Assembly (NCBI GenBank): GCA_031291415.1
Contig: JARLJB010000099.1
Span: 23,621 to 87,620 of the forward strand
Origin: Telmatospirillum sp.
GTDB taxonomy: Bacteria > Pseudomonadota > Alphaproteobacteria > Rhodospirillales > Magnetospirillaceae
Length of the DNA: 64,000 nt
Direction: 5' to 3'
In this document: positions 57,851-64,000 of the stretch, in pieces
Layout: every line of letters begins with the position of its first letter
How positions within the stretch are numbered: the stretch's first letter is position 1
The notes under the pieces: generated by a model
The model's input: the letters and a program-made list of their open reading frames with translations, nothing else
Database searches by the model: none
What the model was told of the DNA's origin: nothing
Made by a program: the position numbers and the translations under genes

Positions 57851-59998
57851 ATGCCGGACGGACAGACGTTTATTGGCCCGTCCGTGGACAGCGGGCTGAC
57901 CTGCCTTACTCTGATTGCGCGGTTTTTCCAGCTCTCGCTGGACGGGGCACAGATCCGCCACGAGTATGGCAAAACCGACGGACTTTTCGACGCGGTGGAC
58001 GTGGTCCGCTGCGCCAAGCGGGCTGGCCTTCTGGCGCGTCTGACCAAAACCCGCTGGGACCGGTTGGGCCGCGTGCCGCTGCCGGCCATCGCGCCGCTCA
58101 AGGACGGTCGTTTCGTCATTTTCGCCCGCCTGGCCGGCGACAAGCTGCTGATCCAGGATCCGCAGCAGGCGGCCCCCGAAGTCAAAAGCGAAGAGGAGAT
58201 TGGCGCCTGCTGGGACGGGGCGATCATCCTGCTGACTCACCGCGAGGCCTTGGCCGGCCCGGCCCGGGGCTTCGATCTGTCCTGGTTCATTCCGGCGGTG
58301 GTGCGCTATCGCAAGTTGTTGGGCGAAGTGCTGATCGCCTCGTTCTTTTTGCAGTTGATGGGGCTGATCTCGCCTCTGTTCTTCCAGGTGGTCACCGACA
58401 AGGTGCTGGTCCATCGCGGTCTTTCCAGCCTCGAGGTCCTGGTGTTCGGTCTGGCCGTCGTCTCCCTGTTCGAGGTGTTGCTGGGCGGCATGCGCACCCA
58501 TGTGTTCAGCCACACCACCAGCCGCATCGACGTGGAATTGGGGGCCGCGCTGTTTCGCCATCTGATGGGGCTGCCTTTGGCCTATTTCGGCGCGCGGCAG
58601 GCCGGCAACACGGTGGCCCGGGTCCGCGAGCTGGAGAACATCCGTAATTTTCTCACCGGTTCGGCGCTGACGCTGTTGATCGACGCGGTGTTCACCATGG
58701 TGTTTTTCGCCGTGATGTTCGCCTATTCGCCGACCCTGACCTGGATCGTGCTGGCCACCATCCCCCTCTATGTCGCGCTGTCGCTGCTGGTCACGCCGAT
58801 TCTCAAGCGGCGGTTGGATCTGAAGTTCCGCCATGGCGCCGAGAACCAGGCTTTTCTGGTCGAGGCGGTGGGCGCCGCCGAGACCTGCAAGGCGATGGCG
58901 GTCGAGCCGCAGATGCAGCGCAAATGGGAAAACATGCTGGCCGCCTATGTCGGATCCAGCTTCCGCGCCCAGGATCTGGGCGTCATGGCCAGTCAGGTGG
59001 CGCAAGGCGTCTCGAAGGCGCAGACGGTGCTGACCCTGTGGCTGGGGGCCGAGGCGGTGATGGAGGGATCGATGACCATCGGCTCGCTGGTCGCCTTCAA
59101 CATGCTGGCCGGCCGTGTTGCCTCGCCGATTCTGCGGATGGCCCAGCTCTGGCAGGATTTCCAGCAGATGCGGGTGTCGGTCGATCGTCTCGGCGACATT
59201 CTCAACACGCCGACCGAAGGACATTCGGCAAGCCGCGCCAACCTGCCGGCCATCGAAGGCGCGGTGACCTTCGAGGGCGTCAAGTTCCGCTATCGTCCGG
59301 ATCGGCCGTTGATCCTGAAGAACCTGTCGCTGGCCGTCGCGGTCGGCGAAAGCATCGGCATCGTCGGCTCGTCGGGTTCCGGGAAAAGCACGCTGACCAA
59401 GCTGGTCCAGCGGCTTTATCTGCCCGAGGCCGGGCGGGTGACGGTCGACGGCGTCGATCTTTCGCTGGTCGATGTCGCCTGGCTGCGCCGGCAGATTGGC
59501 GTCGTCTTGCAGGAAAAAGTCCTGTTCAACCGTTCGATCCGCGAGAACATCGCGCTGGCCGACCCCAGTTTGCCGATGGAAAAGGTGATCGCCGCCGCCA
59601 AATTGTCGGCCGCCCACGACTTCATCCTCGACATGCCGGAGGCCTATGACACCCCGGTGGTCGAACGCGGCGCCAATCTGTCGGGCGGACAGCGCCAGCG
59701 CATCGCCATCGCCCGCGCCCTGATCAACGATCCCAGGATCCTGATCTTCGACGAGGCGACCAGCGCGCTCGACTATGAATCCGAAGCCGAGATCCGGCGG
59801 AACATGAAGGCCATGTGCGAAGGCCGTACCGTCTTCGTCATCGCCCACCGCCTGACCGCCGTCCGCCACTGCACGCGCATCATCGTCATGGAGAAAGGCG
59901 AACTGATCGAGCAGGGCAGCCATGACGAGCTTCTGACCCTGAACGGCCGTTACGCCCAACTGTGGCGCTGCCAGGAGGCGGGCGATGTCGAAGCATGA
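57851..59998 (+). CDS. Type I secretion ABC exporter, HlyB-like
   Basis: A 715-aa exporter from ATG 57851; upstream in-frame sequence starting at TTG 57737 has no ribosome binding site and is AT-rich. The N-terminal ~125 residues are a C39-like domain without the catalytic Cys (DSGLTCL in place of DCG), as in HlyB. The membrane domain follows (~145-430). The nucleotide-binding domain has Walker A GSSGSGKSTL, signature LSGGQRQRIAIARAL, Walker B ILIFDEATSALD and the switch AHRLTAVR. It would export an unfolded substrate through HlyD- and TolC-like partners. The HlyD-like gene follows only after a 1.1-kb repeat array. Confidence 0.9.
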   Translation: MPDGQTFIGPSVDSGLTCLTLIARFFQLSLDGAQIRHEYGKTDGLFDAVDVVRCAKRAGLLARLTKTRWDRLGRVPLPAIAPLKDGRFVIFARLAGDKLLIQDPQQAAPEVKSEEEIGACWDGAIILLTHREALAGPARGFDLSWFIPAVVRYRKLLGEVLIASFFLQLMGLISPLFFQVVTDKVLVHRGLSSLEVLVFGLAVVSLFEVLLGGMRTHVFSHTTSRIDVELGAALFRHLMGLPLAYFGARQAGNTVARVRELENIRNFLTGSALTLLIDAVFTMVFFAVMFAYSPTLTWIVLATIPLYVALSLLVTPILKRRLDLKFRHGAENQAFLVEAVGAAETCKAMAVEPQMQRKWENMLAAYVGSSFRAQDLGVMASQVAQGVSKAQTVLTLWLGAEAVMEGSMTIGSLVAFNMLAGRVASPILRMAQLWQDFQQMRVSVDRLGDILNTPTEGHSASRANLPAIEGAVTFEGVKFRYRPDRPLILKNLSLAVAVGESIGIVGSSGSGKSTLTKLVQRLYLPEAGRVTVDGVDLSLVDVAWLRRQIGVVLQEKVLFNRSIRENIALADPSLPMEKVIAAAKLSAAHDFILDMPEAYDTPVVERGANLSGGQRQRIAIARALINDPRILIFDEATSALDYESEAEIRRNMKAMCEGRTVFVIAHRLTAVRHCTRIIVMEKGELIEQGSHDELLTLNGRYAQLWRCQEAGDVEA

Positions 59999-60006
59999 CG
60001 GGGGTG

Positions 60007-60235
60007 TTCACCACGGAGACACGGAGAAGAGAACTAAAGTAATTATTTCCGGTTTTTCCAGCATTAATGTTTTCCTCCGTGCCCTCCGTGCCTCCGTGGT
60101 GAGCGGTCTGATCGGTATGGTCTGTTCTTCGCAGTCTGTGGATGTTCACCACGGAGACACGGAGAAGAGTTCTTTTGAGCCCGGTCGGCTTTCCTTCTCT
60201 CCGCGTCTCGGCGAGCGCGGGAGACAAGTGTGATG
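60007..60235. repeat. 138-bp tandem repeats, left part
   Basis: A full unit (60007-60144) and the beginning of a second (from 60145) start with TTCACCACGGAGACACGGAG and, in the full unit, have a right arm CTCCGTGCCTCCGTGGTGA, followed by a ~38-base linker containing TCTGTTCTTCGC. The second unit is interrupted after ~30-90 bases by the GxxExxY gene. Confidence 0.85.
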
Positions 60236-60613
60236 ACACTCTCCCACGGACATTCCTTGAGCGAATCCGTCGTCGGATTGGCGATTACCGTGCACCGGTC
60301 GCTTGGTCCAGGACTTCTGGAGTCGGCCTATGAGGAATGCCTTTGCTTTGAACTGGAGCAGGCAGGCGTCGCTTTCGTGCGACAAGCACCGCTCCCTGTC
60401 GTTTACAAAACCGTGCGGCTTGATTGCGGCTACCGGATGGACATCGTCGTGGAAGACGACCTTGTCATCGAACTGAAGGCCGTTGAACGGCTCCTTCCCA
60501 TTCACGAGGCGCAAATGCTCACCTATTTGCGTTTGAGCGGCCACAAAATCGGTTTGCTGATGAACTTCAACAGCGCTGTCCTGAAGGACGGGTTGAAACG
60601 GTTCGTACTATGA
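60230..60613 (+). CDS. GxxExxY protein, PD-(D/E)XK nuclease-like
   Basis: A 127-aa protein with the family-naming motif GPGLLESAYEECL (G-x-x-E-x-x-Y) at residues ~27-39 and a C-terminal YRMDIVVEDDLVIELKAVE containing the D...E-x-K of the PD-(D/E)XK superfamily, followed by a conserved AQMLTYLRLSGHKIGLLMNF. The biological role of this family is not established. The gene lies inside a 138-bp tandem repeat: one unit is interrupted before it and resumes after it. Association with such repeats suggests it is part of a mobile or repeat-maintaining unit. Confidence 0.85.
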   Translation: MMTLSHGHSLSESVVGLAITVHRSLGPGLLESAYEECLCFELEQAGVAFVRQAPLPVVYKTVRLDCGYRMDIVVEDDLVIELKAVERLLPIHEAQMLTYLRLSGHKIGLLMNFNSAVLKDGLKRFVL

Positions 60614-60624
60614 AAATCTCCCTT

Positions 60625-61099
60625 TACCGTGCCTCCGTGGTGAATAGTCTGATCGCGACGGTCTGTTCTTCGCGGTCTGTGGACATTCACCACGGAGACA
60701 CGGAGAAGAGAACTAAAGTAATTATAGCCGGTTTTCCCGGATTCAATATTTTCCTCCGTGTGCTCCGTGCCTCCGTGGTGAACAGTCTGATCGCGACGGT
60801 CTGTTCTTCGCGGTCTGTGGACATTCACCACGGAGACACGGAGAAGAGAATTAAAGTAATTAATGCCGGTTTTCCTGGATTCAATATTTTCCTCCGTGTT
60901 CTCCGTGCCTCCGTGGTGAACAGTCTGATCGCGACGGTCTGTTCTTCGCAGTCTGTGGATATTCACCACGGAGACACGGAGAAGAGGATTAAAGTAATTA
61001 CTGCCGGCTTTTCCGGCATTAACGTTTTTCTCCGTGTGCTCCGTGCCTCCGTGGTGAACACTCTAATCGCTACAGTCTGTTCTTCGCGGCTCGTGGTGA
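60625..61099. repeat. 138-bp tandem repeats, right part
   Basis: The right half of the interrupted unit (about 60625-60685) and three full units starting at 60686, 60824 and 60962, an exact 138-base period. Each has an imperfect inverted repeat (left CACCACGGAGACACGGAG, right CTCCGTGCCTCCGTGGTG) and ends near CTGTTCTTCGCGGTCTGTGG. The stretch between the GxxExxY gene and HlyD-like gene holds nothing else. Confidence 0.9.
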
Positions 61100-61123
61100 A
61101 CTCCTCATTCCAGGGAGCGTTCC

Positions 61124-62659
61124 ATGTGGCGGCTTAAGATTTCCATTGAGCGTGGACCGCAAGGGAAGGGAGGTTCGCTCCTGCCGGGGTGGGTTCGATC
61201 CTTGCCCGACACGATCCTCATGCGCCTGGAGCCGTTGCGCCGGCATATCGCCGTGTGGAAGGCCGCCTGGGCCACCGAGAAAATGCGGCCGAAAGAGTCG
61301 CCGCGAACGGCGGAGGAGCTGGCCTTCCTGCCGGCCGTCATCGAGATCGTCGAGACGCCGGCCTCGCCGCTCGGCCGGGCCACCGCCGCGGTCATCATCG
61401 CCCTGTTCACCATCGCCTTGGCTTGGTCCAGCATCGGTCAGCTGGACATCCATGCCACCGCCTCGGGCCGCATCATTCCCGGCGGCAAGACCAAGCCGGT
61501 CGCCTCCAGCGAGAGTGCGACGGTTCTGGCCATCCATGTCGCCGATGGCGACCATGTGCGCCAGGGCCAGGTGCTGGTCGAGCTGGATCCCACCCAATCC
61601 TTCGCCGACGCCACCCGCCTGAAGCGCGAGAGGCTCGAACTGCTGCTGACCGCCGCCCGTCTGCACAGTCTGTTGGACGGCCGCTCCGACATCGAAAGCC
61701 CGGCCGGCGAAGTGGTGCCGCCCAATCTGCTGGCGCTGCACCGCGAGGAACTGCGCCACAAGGCCGCCGACCACAAGGCCGCCGTCATCAATCTGGAGCA
61801 GGAGCGTCTGCAAAAGCAGGCCGAGCTGCGCAGCGCCCAGGCCGATGTCGAACGGCTGCAGCAGACCGTTCCCCTGCTGGCCGAGCAGGCCCGGGTCAAA
61901 GAGGAAATGTCGAGCAAGGGCTGGCAGTCGCGCACGGAATATCTGCGGGTCCAGCAGGACTATATCGATCGCCGGCAGGGCCTGGGCAGCGCTTTGGAAA
62001 AGCGCACCGAGGCCGAGGCGGCCATTGCCGGGGCCAACGAGCGGCTGCGCCAGATCGAATCGCAGTTCCGCGCCGAAACCTTGGGGCAATTGACCGATGC
62101 CGAGCAAAAGGCGGCCTCGCTGTCGCAGGAACTTGCCAAGGCCGAACAGCGCGACCGTCTGATGACCTTGACTGCCCCGGTCGACGGTGTGGTCCAGCAA
62201 TTGGCGGTCCATGCGCCGGGCGCCGTGGTGAGCCAGGGATCGCCGGTCCTGATGGTGGTTCCCGAGAACGAGGGCATCGCCGTCGAGGTGTCGCTGCCGA
62301 ACAAGGACGCCGGTTTTGTCCTGCCCGGACAGGCCGTCGAGATCAAGGTCGAAAGCTTTCCCTTTACCCGCTACGGCACGGTGCCCGGCACCGTGCAGCA
62401 TGTCTCCGGCGACGCCGTGCAGAACGACGGCGACAGCGGCCAGCGGCGGGGCGGCGGCGCCAACGGCGACGACCAGGCCCCCGTCTATTCGGTGCGGATC
62501 AAACCCTCGACCGACCATATCACCGCCGACGGCCGCCTGGTGGCGCTGACCCCCGGCATGGCGGTGACGGCGGAAATCAAGATCGGCAAGCGCCGCGTCA
62601 TCGAATATCTGCTCGATCCGGTCCTGCGCTATCGGGACGAAAGCTTCCGGGAGAGATAG
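61124..62659 (+). CDS. Type I secretion membrane fusion protein, HlyD-like
   Basis: A 511-aa periplasmic adaptor. After an N-terminal cytoplasmic segment of ~85 residues is one membrane helix (AAVIIALFTIALAWSSIG). Residues ~110-150 hold the first half of the lipoyl domain (ASGRIIPGGKTKPVASS, VHVADGDHVRQGQVL-type). A long coiled coil runs to ~345, followed by the second lipoyl half (LTAPVDGVVQQLAVHAPGAVV) and the beta-barrel to the C-terminus. GGGAG precedes the ATG. It pairs with the HlyB-like exporter upstream and a HAF-repeat gene five bases downstream. Confidence 0.9.
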   Translation: MWRLKISIERGPQGKGGSLLPGWVRSLPDTILMRLEPLRRHIAVWKAAWATEKMRPKESPRTAEELAFLPAVIEIVETPASPLGRATAAVIIALFTIALAWSSIGQLDIHATASGRIIPGGKTKPVASSESATVLAIHVADGDHVRQGQVLVELDPTQSFADATRLKRERLELLLTAARLHSLLDGRSDIESPAGEVVPPNLLALHREELRHKAADHKAAVINLEQERLQKQAELRSAQADVERLQQTVPLLAEQARVKEEMSSKGWQSRTEYLRVQQDYIDRRQGLGSALEKRTEAEAAIAGANERLRQIESQFRAETLGQLTDAEQKAASLSQELAKAEQRDRLMTLTAPVDGVVQQLAVHAPGAVVSQGSPVLMVVPENEGIAVEVSLPNKDAGFVLPGQAVEIKVESFPFTRYGTVPGTVQHVSGDAVQNDGDSGQRRGGGANGDDQAPVYSVRIKPSTDHITADGRLVALTPGMAVTAEIKIGKRRVIEYLLDPVLRYRDESFRER

Positions 62660-62664
62660 GGAAA

Positions 62665-64000
62665 ATGGGATCCAGCATCACCGATCTCGGAGGAACCCAC
62701 ACCTACGTCTTTGGTATCAACGACGCAGGCCAGGCCGTGGGTTACTCCACGATGAGCAGCGGGCGTACCCACGCCTTCGTTTGGCAAAACGGGGCGATGA
62801 CAGACCTGGGGCTTTTGCCAAACAGTTACCTCGACGGTTATGTCAGCGATGCTTCTGCCATCAACGGCCAAGGCCAGGTTGTCGGCCAGGCCACTGGTAG
62901 CCCGTCCATGGTCGATCATCTCGTGCTTTGGCAAAATGGCACGGCAACGGTGCTGGGTGACCCGCAGCACTTCGGTTATGCGAACGCGATCAACGATCTG
63001 GGGCAGGTCGTCGGAGTGACCGGTCCGGCCTATACCTCGCTCGGAATGCCGCGGGCCTTTCTTTGGCAGAATGGGGTGATGGCTGATCTCGGCGCGCTTC
63101 CCGGTGCCACAGGCACCAACGGCTGGGGATTCCTCAGTAACGCGAAAGGTATCAACAATGCCGGCCAGGTGGTCGGATGGTCGATGACCAGTTCGGGTAC
63201 GAGCGAGCATGCCTTTCTATGGCAGAACGGCACTATGACCGATCTGGGTGTTCTGTCGCGAGGATCCAGCAGCGAGGCTTTGGCAATCAACGACGAGGGA
63301 CAAATCGTCGGCGATACCTCGTTCGGAAGTGCGACTGGAGGCACCGTCACCCATGCCACCCTGTGGCAGAAGGGCAGCCTGATCGACCTTGACGGGAATT
63401 CCTCCAGCAGCGGTGCCATTGCCATCGACGGCGCCGGTGACATTGTCGGTTGGGCCGGCACCAGTGCGATGCTTTGGCACCATGGCACGATGATCAACCT
63501 GAATTTGTTCCTGTCTGCCGGCTCCGGTTGGGTCCTCACTAAGGCGACGGGCATCAACGACAGTGGTCAGATCATCGGACAAGGCACCCATGGCGGTGTT
63601 TCTTCCGCCTTCGTTCTTTCACTGGATGTAACCTCGCTTCCTGCCACCTATACCGCGCAGGGTGCCGTGCAGTCGTACTATGCCGATCAGATTGCTCTCG
63701 CGGTCTCCGTTGCCGACAGCACCGCCAACGTCACCGCGAGTCTCGATGCCCTTCAGGCCTTGGCATCCTCGGGCAAACTTTCGTCGATTGCACTCACGGA
63801 TTCCGGTACGCCGACGCTCACCGTGACCGCTGCGCAGGCTGGCCATGATGCCGGGGCGCTGCATGCCATTTTCGGCAGTTACACCCTGGACGTGACCGGC
63901 ACGACGGCGACCATCGGCGCCTTCCTGGCCAAGGAGGATGTTAACGGGCGTGGTCTTGGTGGTATCGCCGCCGAGTACTCCGGGATCGCCCCGAGCGGCG
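62665..64000 (+). CDS. HAF-repeat protein, probable type I secretion substrate (3' end missing)
   Basis: Starts at ATG 62665, five bases after the HlyD-like stop, and is open to the window edge (445 codons). The first ~310 residues are seven or eight HAF repeats, each like A-F-x-W-Q-N-G-x-M-T-D-L-G followed by A-I-N-x-x-G-Q-V-V-G, expected to fold as a beta-propeller. After this come two adhesin-like units (SLDALQALASSGKLSSIAL, AGALHAIFGSYTLDVTG). No Sec signal is present, consistent with export by the preceding type I system using a C-terminal signal outside the window. Substrate status is inferred from gene order. Confidence 0.82.
   Translation, partial: MGSSITDLGGTHTYVFGINDAGQAVGYSTMSSGRTHAFVWQNGAMTDLGLLPNSYLDGYVSDASAINGQGQVVGQATGSPSMVDHLVLWQNGTATVLGDPQHFGYANAINDLGQVVGVTGPAYTSLGMPRAFLWQNGVMADLGALPGATGTNGWGFLSNAKGINNAGQVVGWSMTSSGTSEHAFLWQNGTMTDLGVLSRGSSSEALAINDEGQIVGDTSFGSATGGTVTHATLWQKGSLIDLDGNSSSSGAIAIDGAGDIVGWAGTSAMLWHHGTMINLNLFLSAGSGWVLTKATGINDSGQIIGQGTHGGVSSAFVLSLDVTSLPATYTAQGAVQSYYADQIALAVSVADSTANVTASLDALQALASSGKLSSIALTDSGTPTLTVTAAQAGHDAGALHAIFGSYTLDVTGTTATIGAFLAKEDVNGRGLGGIAAEYSGIAPSG

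Noticed and set aside
57776..59959. 727-codon open frame opposite the HlyB-like gene
   Set aside because: It mirrors the codon pattern of the exporter; the plus-strand protein has full ABC motifs and the antisense product is His/Gln/Arg/Asp-rich without domains.
60007..61099. CRISPR array
   Set aside because: The repeats are 138 bases with no unique spacers of regular size, and they carry internal inverted repeats; no cas genes are near.
61070..62518. 482-codon minus-strand frame opposite the HlyD-like gene
   Set aside because: A typical high-GC shadow frame; HlyD-like lipoyl and coiled-coil features are on the plus strand.

Overview
The window shows a high-GC alphaproteobacterial chromosome, probably Rhodospirillales-like. 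The evidence is an NDUFS4-type complex I accessory subunit gene (54102-54401) between tRNA-Pro and tRNA-Arg genes, and the general codon use. The left 53.7 kb is most of a siphovirus-type prophage, cut by the left window edge inside its primase-helicase gene. From 53929 rightward the DNA is host chromosome. No integrase is visible; it would have to lie left of base 1.

Prophage layout. (a) 1-2688, minus strand: primase-helicase and a small partner. (b) 2845-34642, plus strand: a late operon in classical order: GpA-type terminase, portal, protease-scaffold, decoration protein, HK97-fold capsid, connector and tail-completion genes, tail tube, a tail chaperone pair with a probable -1 frameshift, a 1786-aa tape measure, a lambda-like tail tip (M, L, NlpC/P60, JAB, I, J) and a long set of fibre and receptor-binding genes. 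(c) 35329-37690, plus strand: lysis cassette with GH19 endolysin, holin and nested Rz/Rz1 spanins, ending in a strong bidirectional terminator at 37699-37748. (d) 37755-53738, minus strand: nucleotide metabolism (dNMP kinase, thioredoxin, ThyX, dCMP deaminase), an Mre11/Rad50-like pair, a broken HNH homing endonuclease, a DnaQ-like exonuclease, a RecU-like nuclease, a family A DNA polymerase, a Rha/antirepressor protein, a 5'-3' exonuclease, a DEAD/SNF2-type helicase and an XRE regulator. The phage therefore carries much of its own replication machinery yet sits in the chromosome.

Two recurrent short motifs mark gene boundaries in the prophage. The 8-bp palindrome TACTAGTA occurs six times, 8-130 bp upstream of late gene starts. 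GTTAGTAAC-type sites occur at six intergenic places around the early and replication blocks. Other regulatory features are a perfect 12-bp inverted repeat that pairs with a start codon (35292-35340), a possible 141-nt structured RNA (50072-50212), candidate operators beside a ribbon-helix-helix gene (12289-12335), and possible leaderless promoters.

Host region. After the tRNA/NDUFS4 block come a large TPR-FkbM methyltransferase-TPR-glycosyltransferase fusion (minus strand) and a type I secretion locus: HlyB-like ABC exporter, HlyD-like adaptor and a HAF-repeat protein that is probably the exported substrate and runs off the right edge. The exporter and adaptor genes are separated by a 138-bp tandem repeat array (CACCACGGAG... 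family) that encloses a GxxExxY nuclease-like gene. A 90-bp palindromic relative of the repeat is inserted in frame in the neighbouring TPR/FkbM gene. This repeat plus GxxExxY assembly is the strongest candidate for an under-described mobile system in the window.
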